Shown piece by piece: positions 35,605 through 44,108 of a stretch of 64,000 nucleotides of DNA. The notes beneath the pieces were generated by a model, which did not search any database, was not told the origin of the DNA, and saw nothing but the letters and a program-made list of their open reading frames with translations. Positions within the stretch are counted from its first letter, which is position 1. Every line of letters starts with the position of its first letter. The translations under genes were made by a program, and so were the position numbers. This stretch comes from Roseovarius salinarum (lineage in GTDB: Bacteria; Pseudomonadota; Alphaproteobacteria; Rhodobacterales; Rhodobacteraceae): positions 1 to 64,000 of the forward strand of contig NZ_PHNT01000009.1 in NCBI RefSeq assembly GCF_002834145.1, written 5' to 3'.

Positions 35605-37320
35605 ATGGCCGATGAAACAGACATTGAAGGTATCCCGACGCCGGAAGGCGCCGCCGATATCATCGAGACCGATTACAGGATCGGTCAGGACAACATCCAG
35701 ACCAAGGTCGGTCCGTTCGGTATCGACATCCACAACCCCGTTTTCGTGATCTCGGGGCTGTTGGTGATCGCGTTCGTGATCTTCGCGCTGGCCGCGCCGG
35801 GGACGGCCAACGCCATCTTCAACGGCGTTGACGCGGCCGAGGTCGAAGGATGCGAGGCCGGGGCGTTCTGCGACCTGGGCATGCGCGCCTACCTGACCAG
35901 CAACTTCGACTGGTTCTTCCTGTGGGGCGCGAACATCTTCGTCATCTTCTGCCTGCTGCTGATCGTCAGCCCCTGGGGCTCGGTGCGGCTGGGCGGCACC
36001 GACGCCACGCCGGACTACGGCTACGCGGGCTGGTTCGCGATGCTGTTCGCCGCCGGCATGGGCATCGGCCTGATGTTCTTCGGCGTTCTGGAACCGGCGT
36101 ACTACTTCGGCACGCCGTGGGGCGACGAGCCTCTTGGCACGGTTCGCCCGTTCGGAGAGGACGGCGCGCTGATCGAGGGCAACGTCGAGGAAGCGCGGCG
36201 CATGGCGCTGGCGGCGACCTCGTTCCACTGGGCGCTGCACCCGTGGGCGATCTACGCCGTCGTGGCGCTGGCGCTGGCGCTGTTTTCCTACAACAAGGGT
36301 CTGCCGCTGTCGATCCGCTCGGCCTTCTACCCGCTCCTGGGCGAACGCGTCTGGGGCTGGTGGGGCCACATCATCGACACCGTCGCCGTCTTCGCGACGC
36401 TGTTCGGACTGGCAACCTCGCTGGGCTTCGGCGCACAGCAGGCCAACGCCGGCATGAGCTATGTCTACGGGCTGCCCAACAACGTGACCGTGCAGGTGAT
36501 CCTGATCGTCGCGATCACCGCGGTGGCGCTGGTCTCGGTGCTGCGCGGCCTCGACGGCGGCGTCAAGGTGCTGTCGGAGATCAACATGGTCGTGGCGCTG
36601 CTGCTGCTGCTGTTCGTGCTGTTCACCGCCGGCGCCGTGGGCATCCTGACGGACTTCTTCTCGACCCTGGGCGCCTACGTGCAGGAGATCGTGCCGCTGT
36701 CCAACCCGCACGGGCGCGAGGACACAGGCTACATGCAGGGCTGGACGGCCTTCTACTGGGCCTGGTGGATCAGCTGGTCGCCCTTCGTGGGCATGTTCAT
36801 CGCCCGCGTCAGCCGCGGCCGGACGGTGCGCGAGTTCATCACCTGCGTGCTGATCGTCCCGTCCATCGTCTGCATCTTCTGGATGGCGGTCTTCGGCGGC
36901 TCGGCGATCAACGACATCATCGCCAACCCCGAGACCAGCGCGGTGAAGGCCAACGTGATCGACAGCTACAGCCCCGAGCTTTCGCTCTTCGCGATGCTCG
37001 AGAGCCTGCCGCTTGCCGCGATCACCTCGACGATCGGCGTGATCCTGGTGATCGTGTTCTTCGTCACCTCGTCGGACTCCGGCAGCCTCGTGATCGACAC
37101 GATCACCGCGGGCGGCAAGGTCGACGCGCCGGTCTCGCAGCGTTTCTTCTGGTGCACCTTCGAGGGGCTCGTCGCGATCGCCCTGCTCGTCGGCGGGGGC
37201 CTGGGGGCGTTGCAGGCAATGGTGATCTCCACCGGTCTGCCGTTCACCATCATCCTGCTCGTGTTGTGCTACGGCATCCTGCGCGGGCTGATGTCGGAGA
37301 AGCAGCGCGCCTTGAGCTGA
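35605..37320 (+). CDS. BCCT family betaine/carnitine/choline-type transporter
   Basis: A 571-residue sodium- or proton-coupled carrier with 12 expected helices. The glycine-rich helix motif is AAGMGIGLMFFGVLEPAYYF (about 150-169) and the Trp-rich signature is WAWWISWSPFVGMFIARVSR (about 390-410), both classic for BCCT proteins, which import quaternary ammonium or sulfonium compounds. Position three genes after dmdA-acuI makes DMSP or glycine betaine the likely substrate. The N-terminus is an acidic cytoplasmic stretch of about 45 residues. ATG 35605 is preceded by AGGGAGG. A strong terminator follows at 37346. Confidence 0.9.
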   Translation: MADETDIEGIPTPEGAADIIETDYRIGQDNIQTKVGPFGIDIHNPVFVISGLLVIAFVIFALAAPGTANAIFNGVDAAEVEGCEAGAFCDLGMRAYLTSNFDWFFLWGANIFVIFCLLLIVSPWGSVRLGGTDATPDYGYAGWFAMLFAAGMGIGLMFFGVLEPAYYFGTPWGDEPLGTVRPFGEDGALIEGNVEEARRMALAATSFHWALHPWAIYAVVALALALFSYNKGLPLSIRSAFYPLLGERVWGWWGHIIDTVAVFATLFGLATSLGFGAQQANAGMSYVYGLPNNVTVQVILIVAITAVALVSVLRGLDGGVKVLSEINMVVALLLLLFVLFTAGAVGILTDFFSTLGAYVQEIVPLSNPHGREDTGYMQGWTAFYWAWWISWSPFVGMFIARVSRGRTVREFITCVLIVPSIVCIFWMAVFGGSAINDIIANPETSAVKANVIDSYSPELSLFAMLESLPLAAITSTIGVILVIVFFVTSSDSGSLVIDTITAGGKVDAPVSQRFFWCTFEGLVAIALLVGGGLGALQAMVISTGLPFTIILLVLCYGILRGLMSEKQRALS

Positions 37321-37345
37321 CGCGGCCTCGAGACACAACGATCAA

Positions 37346-37372
37346 GGCCCCGGCATCGCCCGGGGCCTTTTT
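37346..37372 (+). terminator. Intrinsic terminator after the BCCT gene
   Basis: An 8-bp perfect stem, GGCCCCGG (37346-37353) and CCGGGGCC (37360-37367), with a 6-base loop and a run of five T. It ends the acuI-usp-BCCT stretch and lies 26 bp after the BCCT stop. This is the only textbook Rho-independent terminator I see in the window. Confidence 0.9.
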
Positions 37373-37458
37373 CATTGCCCGGTCGCCGGCGCGGATTCTG
37401 CCGGCCCGCCGACCAAGGCCGCTTGACCCCGGCGCGGCCGCGCGCTTTGGTGCATCCC

Positions 37459-38679
37459 ATGATGCTGGATACGGATTACGCGCGCGGGCTCTTTCCCGCC
37501 TTCGACGAACCGGGGCTGGCCGGCCGGGCCTTCTTCGAGAATGCCGGCGGCTCCTACGCCTGCCAGGCGGTCATCGACCGGCTGACGCGGTTCTACCGCA
37601 GCCGCAAGGTGCAGCCCTATGCGCCCTACGATGCCAGCCGGCTCGCCGGGGCGGAGATGGACGAGGCCCGCGCCCGCATGGCCGCCATGCTGGGTGTGGA
37701 GACCGAGGAGGTCAGCTTCGGCCCGTCCACCACGCAGAACGCCTATGTGCTGGCGCAGGCGTTCCGGCAGTGGCTGGCGCCGGGCGACGCGATCATCGTG
37801 ACCGACCAGGACCACGAGGCGAATTCGGGCCCGTGGCGCCGGCTGGCGGCTGACGGCATCGAGATCCGCGAATGGCGCATCGACGCCGACAGCGGCCTGC
37901 TGGACCTCGCCGACCTCGAGACCCTGCTGGACGACAACGTGCGGCTCGTGTGTTTCCCGCATTGCTCCAACGTCGTCGGCGCGGTGAACCCGGTGGTGGA
38001 GATCACCGCCGCCGCCCATGCCGCCGGCGCCTTCGTCTGCGTCGACGGGGTCAGCTACGCGCCGCACGGGCTGTGCAACATCGGCCAGATGGGCCCCGAC
38101 ATCTACCTGTTTTCCGCCTACAAGACCTACGGGCCGCACCAGGGCGTCATGGTGATCCGGCGCGACCTGGGGCTGCAGCTGCCCGAGCAGGGGCATTTCT
38201 TCAACGCCGAGCCGCTCTACAAGCGGTTCACGCCCGCCGGGCCCGACCACGCGCAGGTGGCCGCCTGCGCGGGGCTGGCCGACTACGTCGATGCGCTGGC
38301 GATGCACCACGGAATCGAGGGCGACGCGGCCGGCCGTGCGGCCGGCGTGCACGACCTGTTCCGCGCCCACGAAACCCGGCTGTTGCAGCCGCTGCTGGAC
38401 TACCTCGCTGCGCACCCGCGCGCGCGCCTGCTGGGTCCGGACCGCGCCGAGGGGCGGGCGCCCACGGTGGCGGTGGCGCTCGACCGGTCGGGAGAGGTGG
38501 CGGCCGCCGACCTTGCGCTGCACGACATCATGGCCGGCGGCGGGGATTTCTACGCCGTGCGCCCGCTCAGGGCGATGGGCGTCGACCCCGAACGCGGCGT
38601 GCTCCGGATGAGCTTCGTGCATTACACCACGCCGGTGGAGGTCGACCGCCTGCTGGCCGCGCTGGACGAGGTGCTGTGA
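37459..38679 (+). CDS. Class V aminotransferase / cysteine desulfurase-like protein
   Basis: A 406-residue PLP enzyme of the class V (SufS/NifS-like) group. The PLP Lys is in DIYLFSAYKTYGPHQGVMVI (about 225-232), with DQDHEANSGPWRRLA (His stacking on PLP), HCSNVVGAVNPV and FVCVDGVSYAPHG (Asp). It starts with FFENAGGSYACQAVIDRL, as in selenocysteine-lyase-like members. Cysteine desulfurase, kynureninase-like or other lyase activity is possible; no Fe-S genes are nearby. ATG 37459 is used; ATG 37462 is equally good. Its stop codon overlaps the candidate promoter of the photolyase gene. Confidence 0.82.
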   Translation: MMLDTDYARGLFPAFDEPGLAGRAFFENAGGSYACQAVIDRLTRFYRSRKVQPYAPYDASRLAGAEMDEARARMAAMLGVETEEVSFGPSTTQNAYVLAQAFRQWLAPGDAIIVTDQDHEANSGPWRRLAADGIEIREWRIDADSGLLDLADLETLLDDNVRLVCFPHCSNVVGAVNPVVEITAAAHAAGAFVCVDGVSYAPHGLCNIGQMGPDIYLFSAYKTYGPHQGVMVIRRDLGLQLPEQGHFFNAEPLYKRFTPAGPDHAQVAACAGLADYVDALAMHHGIEGDAAGRAAGVHDLFRAHETRLLQPLLDYLAAHPRARLLGPDRAEGRAPTVAVALDRSGEVAAADLALHDIMAGGGDFYAVRPLRAMGVDPERGVLRMSFVHYTTPVEVDRLLAALDEVL

Positions 38680-38702
38680 TCCAGGGATGTGGCCACCGCG
38701 TA
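38677..38702 (+). promoter_or_regulatory. Candidate ECF-sigma (RpoE-ChrR type) promoter of the photolyase operon
   Basis: TGATCC (38677-38682) is followed after 16 bp by CGTA (38699-38702), matching the -35/-10 pattern I remember for the singlet-oxygen sigma-E regulon of Rhodobacter sphaeroides. It lies 26 bp before the photolyase ATG and overlaps the stop codon of the upstream gene. In R. sphaeroides a photolyase gene and a cyclopropane-synthase gene belong to that regulon, as I recall. Motif match only. Confidence 0.5.
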
Positions 38703-38727
38703 TACCGCAAAACGGCAAGGGGCGGGC

Positions 38728-40152
38728 ATGACGACACCGGCACCGACACTTCTGTGGCTGCGGCGCGACCTGCGGCTTGACGACCACCCGGCGCTGGTGG
38801 CGGCCTGCGCGGACGGCGGTCCGGTCATCCCGGTGTTCATCCATGACGAGACGGTGGAAAACCTCGGCGCGGCCCCGCGCTGGCGGCTCGGGCTGGCGGT
38901 GGCGGACCTGGCGCGGCAACTGGAAGACGCGGGCAGCCGGCTGATCCTGCGCCGCGGCGATGCGCTGGCGGCGCTGCGCGACCTCGTGGCCGAGACGGGG
39001 GCGGGCACGGTGCGCTGGACGCGCGCCTATGACCCGGAGGCCATCGCGCGCGACACCGGGGTCAAGACCGCGTTGAAGGGGCAGGGAATCGCGGCCCACA
39101 GCCATCCCGGCCACGTCCTGTTCGAGCCCTGGACGGTGGAAACGAAAACGGGTGGCATGTACCGCGTCTACACGCCCTTCTGGAACGCGGTGAAGGACCG
39201 CGCGGTGCCCGAACCGCAGGCCCCACCGGCGCGTCTGCCGGCGCCCGGAACATGGCCGGCGAGCGAGCAGCTGGAAACCTGGGCGATGGATGCTGCCATG
39301 GACCGCGGCGCGGCCGTCTGCCGGCCGTGGCAGCGCGTGGGCGCGGCCGCCGCGCGCGACCGGCTGGCGTGGTTCACCGGCGGCCCCATCGCCGATTACC
39401 CGACCCAGCGTGACCTTCCGGCGGCCGACGGCACGTCCGGCTTGTCGCAGAACCTGTCGCTGGGCGAGATATCGGTGCGGCGCTGCTGGCACGCGGCGCT
39501 GCGCGCGCTGCACGACGGGCACGCCGGTGCCGAGGACTGGCTGAAGGAACTGGCCTGGCGCGACTTCGCCTACCACCTGATCTATCACACCCCGCGGCTG
39601 GCCCGGGACAACTGGCGCGGCGAATGGGACGCCTTCCCGTGGTCCCGCGACGGTGACAGCGCGCAAGCGCGCGCATGGAAACAGGGGCGCACGGGGGTGC
39701 CCTTCGTCGATGCCGCCATGCGCGAGATGTATGTCACGGGCACCATGCACAACCGCGCGCGGATGGTGGTGGCAAGCTACCTGACCAAGCACCTGCTGAC
39801 CCACTGGAAGATCGGGCTGGACTGGTTCGCCGACTGCCTGACCGACTGGGATCCGGCCTCGAACGCGCTGGGGTGGCAGTGGGCGGCCGGGTCGGGGCCG
39901 GATGCAACGCCCTATTTCCGGGTGTTCAACCCGGACACGCAACTCAGGAAGTTCGACCCCGACGGCGCCTATGTCCGCCGCTGGATCGCCGAGGGCCAGG
40001 CGCGGCCCGCCAGGACCGCCCTGGGCTACTTCGAGGCGGTGCCCCGCCGCTGGGGTCTTTCCCCGCAGGCGGCCTATCCGGAAACGCCGGTGGTGGGTCT
40101 GGCCGAGGGCCGCCGCCGCGCGCTCGACGCCTACGAGAACAGGACGTTCTGA
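38728..40152 (+). CDS. phrB: Deoxyribodipyrimidine photolyase (cryptochrome/photolyase family)
   Basis: A 474-residue FAD-dependent photolyase that uses blue light to repair cyclobutane pyrimidine dimers. The N-terminal antenna domain begins TLLWLRRDLRLDDHPAL. The FAD-binding domain has TSGLSQNLSLGEISVR, WLKELAWRDFAYHLIYH, RTGVPFVDAAMREMYVTGTMHNRARMVVASYL and DWDPASNALGWQWAAGSGPDA. ATG 38728 follows AAGGGG. It is followed after 69 bp by cfa and then trgA-trgB, suggesting a light or oxidative-stress unit. Confidence 0.94.
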   Translation: MTTPAPTLLWLRRDLRLDDHPALVAACADGGPVIPVFIHDETVENLGAAPRWRLGLAVADLARQLEDAGSRLILRRGDALAALRDLVAETGAGTVRWTRAYDPEAIARDTGVKTALKGQGIAAHSHPGHVLFEPWTVETKTGGMYRVYTPFWNAVKDRAVPEPQAPPARLPAPGTWPASEQLETWAMDAAMDRGAAVCRPWQRVGAAAARDRLAWFTGGPIADYPTQRDLPAADGTSGLSQNLSLGEISVRRCWHAALRALHDGHAGAEDWLKELAWRDFAYHLIYHTPRLARDNWRGEWDAFPWSRDGDSAQARAWKQGRTGVPFVDAAMREMYVTGTMHNRARMVVASYLTKHLLTHWKIGLDWFADCLTDWDPASNALGWQWAAGSGPDATPYFRVFNPDTQLRKFDPDGAYVRRWIAEGQARPARTALGYFEAVPRRWGLSPQAAYPETPVVGLAEGRRRALDAYENRTF

Positions 40153-40221
40153 AAAACAGGGCGGCGCGCGCCGCGTTGCCACCGTAACGGCCCCGGTGCG
40201 GGCAACCGACGAGGAGACGAG

Positions 40222-41430
40222 ATGACAAGAACCGACACCCGGGGCGAACGGAACCTGCCACGCTATTTCGCGCCCGTCTTCCAGACGGCCCGCCGCATCC
40301 GCCACGGCCGGCTCGACTTCGTGCTGCCCGACGGGCGCCGGTTCCGCGTCGATGGTCCTGCGCCCGGCCCGGTGGCCGAGCTGCACGTCCACGACCCCGA
40401 CTGTTTCGCCCGGCTGGTGCGCGAGGGCGACCTGGGGTTTTCCGAGGCCTACCTCGACGGGGCGTGGAGCACGCCGGACCTGCAGGCGCTGATGGATTTC
40501 ATCACGGCAGACAACGATGAACTCTACGCCGGATTTCCCGGCATGGCGCTGGTGCGCGCCTTCGAACGGCTGCGTCACTGGCTGCGGTCGAACTCGCGCG
40601 GACAGGCGCGGCGCAACATCGCCCACCATTACGACCTTGGCAACGAGTTCTACCGGCTGTGGCTGGACGACACGATGACCTATTCCAGCGCGTATTTCGA
40701 GACCGGCCAGGAAAGTCTCGAACGTGCGCAGGAGGCCAAGTATGCCCGCCTGATCGACCAGATGGGCGTCAAGCCCGGCGACCATGTCCTCGAGATCGGG
40801 TGTGGCTGGGGCGGGTTCGCCGAATATGCCGCCCGCGAACGCGGCCTGCGCGTTACCGGGCTGACGATCAGTCGGGAGCAACTGAACTATGCGAGGCAGC
40901 GCATTGAAAATTCAGGACTTTCGGACAAAGTTCACCTGAAGCTTCAGGATTACCGGGACGAGCGGGGGCATTACGACGGGATCGCCAGCATCGAGATGTT
41001 CGAGGCGGTCGGCGAACGTTACTGGCCGACCTATTTCGACAAGCTGCGCGACTGCCTGCGCCCGGGCGGCACGGCGACGCTGCAGGTCATCACCATCGAG
41101 GACCATCGTTTCGAGGCCTACCGCAAGGGCGTGGATTTCATCCAGAAATACATCTTCCCGGGCGGCATGCTGCCCAGCCCGTCGGTCCTGCGGCGCGAGG
41201 TCGAGCGCGCCGGGCTGCACGTCGCGCGGTCGGTCGAGTTCGGCGAAAGCTACAGCCAGACCCTGCGCCGCTGGCACGACACCTTCAACGCGAAATGGGA
41301 CGAGATCGCCCGGCTGGGGTTCGACGACCGGTTCCGCCGCATGTGGAATTTCTACCTGACCTCTTGCGCAAGCACCTTCAGCAGCGGAAACTGCGACGTG
41401 ACGCAGATCACGATCGCCAAGCCCGCCTGA
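40222..41430 (+). CDS. cfa: Cyclopropane-fatty-acyl-phospholipid synthase
   Basis: A 402-residue SAM-dependent methyltransferase that adds a methylene bridge to unsaturated acyl chains in membrane phospholipids. Markers are NIAHHYDLGNEFYRLWLDDTMTYSSAYF (substrate site), VLEIGCGWGGFAEYAA (SAM loop), ASIEMFEAVGERYWPTYFDKL and FIQKYIFPGGMLPS. ATG 40222 follows GAGGAGACGAG. It lies in an apparent operon phrB-cfa-trgA-trgB, with the trgA ATG directly after its stop. A related enzyme making a furan-fatty-acid precursor is an alternative, but its other pathway gene is not seen. Confidence 0.9.
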   Translation: MTRTDTRGERNLPRYFAPVFQTARRIRHGRLDFVLPDGRRFRVDGPAPGPVAELHVHDPDCFARLVREGDLGFSEAYLDGAWSTPDLQALMDFITADNDELYAGFPGMALVRAFERLRHWLRSNSRGQARRNIAHHYDLGNEFYRLWLDDTMTYSSAYFETGQESLERAQEAKYARLIDQMGVKPGDHVLEIGCGWGGFAEYAARERGLRVTGLTISREQLNYARQRIENSGLSDKVHLKLQDYRDERGHYDGIASIEMFEAVGERYWPTYFDKLRDCLRPGGTATLQVITIEDHRFEAYRKGVDFIQKYIFPGGMLPSPSVLRREVERAGLHVARSVEFGESYSQTLRRWHDTFNAKWDEIARLGFDDRFRRMWNFYLTSCASTFSSGNCDVTQITIAKPA

Positions 41431-41889
41431 ATGCCCGACACCGCCATCATGCCCACCGCCGCGAAGCTCGCGGCGGCGGTGTGTCTTGGCGCGGTCGGGT
41501 GGGGGGTGTCCGAGCTGATCCGTCCACTGATGCCCGAGCAGACGGTTTTCGGGTGGTTCAACCACGTCAACCTCGGCCTCGGCGTGCTGTGCGGCTGGCT
41601 GATCACGGGCCGGCGCGCGGGCGACGGCTATGTCCAGTCCGCCAGCAGCGGCCTTGGCGGCGTGGCCGCGCTTGTGTTCTGGGGGCTGCTGGTGCAGAGC
41701 ATCAACGAGATGCTCGCGCGTGCGCTCGATCGCAATTACGGCGGGCCGGTGGAGGCGCTTGAGGGCCTGGCGGCCGTCGCGGTGGAGTTCGGCGCGGTCC
41801 TGTTGGATGCGCGGGTGATCGGCGCACTCCTTCTGGGCGGCATCGTCACCGGTGGCGTGGCCGAATGGGTATCGAAACGGTGGTCCTGA
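41431..41889 (+). CDS. trgA: TrgA family membrane protein (tellurite resistance)
   Basis: A 152-residue membrane protein with four hydrophobic stretches (about 8-28, 40-57, 72-92 and 108-143). It matches what I recall of TrgA from the R. sphaeroides tellurite-resistance locus, in which trgA, trgB and cysK are contiguous, the order found here. ATG 41431 directly follows the cfa stop codon, so it is co-translated. Its molecular activity is unknown. Resistance in this organism is inferred. Confidence 0.8.
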   Translation: MPDTAIMPTAAKLAAAVCLGAVGWGVSELIRPLMPEQTVFGWFNHVNLGLGVLCGWLITGRRAGDGYVQSASSGLGGVAALVFWGLLVQSINEMLARALDRNYGGPVEALEGLAAVAVEFGAVLLDARVIGALLLGGIVTGGVAEWVSKRWS

Positions 41890-41893
41890 CGCG

Positions 41894-43024
41894 ATGACGG
41901 ATGTTGTGGTTTACGGGCCTTTGCGGCATTCCGCGCTGCTGGCCAGGGTGCTGGGCGTGCCAGAGGCGGAGCTGACGCTGCGACCGGCCACGCTGCCCGA
42001 TCGCGCGTTGCAGGTGGCCGAGCCGGACGACGGCACGGCGCTGGCCGTGGCCCGGGAAGGTGCCGCCGCCCCCGCAGCGCTTCTGGCCGGGCTGTCGCGG
42101 GATCGGCAGGACCGGCTCGCGTTCTTCGCCGGTGGCATGGGGCTGGAGCTGCGCCGCGCGACCGTCGAGGTATCCGGCGCGCGCACGGAGGCGCTCGTGC
42201 CCCTGCCGGCAGAGGGACGCCGCGCCGGCGCATCGCCTTGGCGTGAACAGGCGTGGCGGCCGCGCTGGGCCGCGCTGTGGCTGCGGGCCGCCGACGAGGC
42301 GATGGGCTATCACGGCCGGTTTTCCGCCGACGCGCTGGCGCGGCGCATGCCGATGATCCTTGCCCGGGCGAATTCGCGGCTGGCCGCCTCGGGCGGCGCC
42401 CCGGCGCAGGTGCGCAGCGCCACCCCGGCCGACAGCGTCGAGGTGCTGTCGGTGGAAAGCCCGCACGCGGAGTATTTCGTCACCCGGGCCTATGACCTGC
42501 GCCATCCGACCTTCGACGGCGGCACCGGCGAGGCGGTGCGCCGCGAGGTTTTCGTCGCGATGGATGCGGCGATCGTGCTGCCCTACGATCCGGGGCGCGA
42601 CCGCGTGCTGATGGTCGAGCAGTTCCGCATGGGCCCCTTCGGCCGCGGCGACCCGCGCCCCTGGACGCTGGAACCCGTCGCGGGCCGTGTCGACCCCGGC
42701 GAGACACCCGAGGCCGCGGCGCGCCGTGAATGCCTGGAGGAAACCGGCGTCGCCCTGGACCGGCTGGAGCCCATCGCGAAATACTACTGTTCGCCCGGCT
42801 GCTCGACCGAGTTCTTCCACAACTTCGTCGGGATTTGCGCGCTGCCCGAGACGGCCAAGGGGCAGGGCGGGCTGGCCACCGAACACGAGGACATCCGCAC
42901 CCACGTGCTGGAATTCGAGGCGGCGATGGAGCTTGTCGCCAGCGGCGAGGCCAATGTCGGCCCGCTGGTCATGGCGCTGATCTGGTTGTCGCGGGAACGC
43001 GCCCGCCTGCGTGCCGCCGCTTGA
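41894..43024 (+). CDS. trgB: TrgB-like protein: gamma-glutamylcyclotransferase-like plus Nudix domain
   Basis: A 376-residue two-domain protein. The N-terminal part (about 1-110) starts VVVYGPLRHSALLARVLG, the YG.L motif of gamma-glutamylcyclotransferase-like proteins. The C-terminal part (about 190-370) is a Nudix hydrolase with a full box, GETPEAAARRECLEETGV (about 268-285), which coordinates metal and hydrolyses nucleoside-diphosphate-linked substrates, possibly ADP-ribose. ATG 41894 is 4 bp after the trgA stop. It matches TrgB of the R. sphaeroides locus. How a Nudix fusion aids tellurite tolerance is unknown. Confidence 0.83.
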   Translation: MTDVVVYGPLRHSALLARVLGVPEAELTLRPATLPDRALQVAEPDDGTALAVAREGAAAPAALLAGLSRDRQDRLAFFAGGMGLELRRATVEVSGARTEALVPLPAEGRRAGASPWREQAWRPRWAALWLRAADEAMGYHGRFSADALARRMPMILARANSRLAASGGAPAQVRSATPADSVEVLSVESPHAEYFVTRAYDLRHPTFDGGTGEAVRREVFVAMDAAIVLPYDPGRDRVLMVEQFRMGPFGRGDPRPWTLEPVAGRVDPGETPEAAARRECLEETGVALDRLEPIAKYYCSPGCSTEFFHNFVGICALPETAKGQGGLATEHEDIRTHVLEFEAAMELVASGEANVGPLVMALIWLSRERARLRAAA

Positions 43025-43082
43025 GTTCGCGCGGCGCAGCGCCTACACCGGAAACCAGATACCACCGTTCTGGAGGTGCGCC

Positions 43083-44108
43083 ATGAAGGTTGCACAGGAC
43101 CTGGCCGAGGCCGTCGGCAACACCCCGATGATCCGGCTGCGCCGGCCAAGCGAGGAAACCGGTTGCACGATCCTCGGCAAATGCGAGTTCCTCAATCCCG
43201 GCCAGTCGGTCAAGGACCGCGCGGCGCTCTACATCATACGCGACGCGATCGAGCGCGGCGTGCTGGAGCCGGGCGGCACCATCGTCGAGGGCACCGCCGG
43301 CAACACCGGCATCGGGCTCGGGCTGGTGGGGGCGTCGATGGGATTCAAGACGGTGATCGTCATGCCCGAGACGCAGAGCGAGGAAAAGAAGGACATGCTG
43401 CGCCTCGCGGGGGCCGAGCTGGTCCAGGTGCCCGCGGCGCCCTATAGCAATCCCAACAATTACGTTCGGTATTCCGACCGGCTGGCGCAGAAACTTGCAG
43501 AAACCGAACCTCACGGGGCAATCTGGGCCAACCAGTTCGACAATGTCGCCAACCGCCGCGCCCACGAGGAAACCACCGGCCCCGAGATCTGGGAACAAAC
43601 CGGCGGCAAGGTCGACGGCTTCATCTGCGCGGTGGGATCGGGCGGCACGCTGGCCGGTGTGGCGCGCGCGCTGCAACCCAGGGGCGTGAAGATGGGGCTG
43701 GCCGACCCGGAGGGCGCGGGCCTTTACAAGATCTACACCGGCGAGGAGAATCCCGGCAACTCGATCACCGAAGGCATCGGGCAGGGGCGCATCACCGCCA
43801 ACCTCGAGGGCTTCACCCCCGATTTCACCTGGCGGGTGCCGGACGCCGAGGCGCTGCCGGTGGTCTTCGACCTGCTGACCGACGAGGGGCTTTGCATGGG
43901 CGGCTCTTCGGGCGTGAACGTGGCCGGCGCGATGCGGCTGGCGCGCGAGATGGGGCCGGGCCACACCATCGTGACCATCCTGTGCGATTACGGCACGCGG
44001 TATCAGTCCAAGATGTTCAACCCCGAGTTCCTGCGCGAGAAGGGGCTGCCGACGCCGGACTGGCTGGAGAAGGCGCCGCGCTCGATCCCCGGGGTGTTCG
44101 TCGAGTGA
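43083..44108 (+). CDS. cysK: Cysteine synthase A
   Basis: O-acetylserine sulfhydrylase of 341 residues, making cysteine from O-acetylserine and sulfide with PLP. The PLP Lys is in NPGQSVKDRAALYIIRDA (about 41), the substrate loop reads EGTAGNTGIGLGLVG, and the phosphate-binding loop is AVGSGGTLAGVARAL. It is slightly longer than E. coli CysK. It follows trgB by 58 bp, the same order as in the R. sphaeroides tellurite locus, where cysteine supply links to tellurite tolerance. GGAGGTGCGCC precedes the ATG. It is coupled by overlap to the channel gene. Confidence 0.93.
   Translation: MKVAQDLAEAVGNTPMIRLRRPSEETGCTILGKCEFLNPGQSVKDRAALYIIRDAIERGVLEPGGTIVEGTAGNTGIGLGLVGASMGFKTVIVMPETQSEEKKDMLRLAGAELVQVPAAPYSNPNNYVRYSDRLAQKLAETEPHGAIWANQFDNVANRRAHEETTGPEIWEQTGGKVDGFICAVGSGGTLAGVARALQPRGVKMGLADPEGAGLYKIYTGEENPGNSITEGIGQGRITANLEGFTPDFTWRVPDAEALPVVFDLLTDEGLCMGGSSGVNVAGAMRLAREMGPGHTIVTILCDYGTRYQSKMFNPEFLREKGLPTPDWLEKAPRSIPGVFVE

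Noticed and set aside
37372..40881. A 1169-codon open frame on the minus strand
   Set aside because: It is antisense to the class V aminotransferase and photolyase genes, is composed of His/Arg/Gly/Ala-rich low-complexity sequence and has no domain. It is a by-product of very high GC at third codon positions. Similar long antisense frames at 837-3164, 12410-14335 and 35374-37338 were rejected for the same reason.
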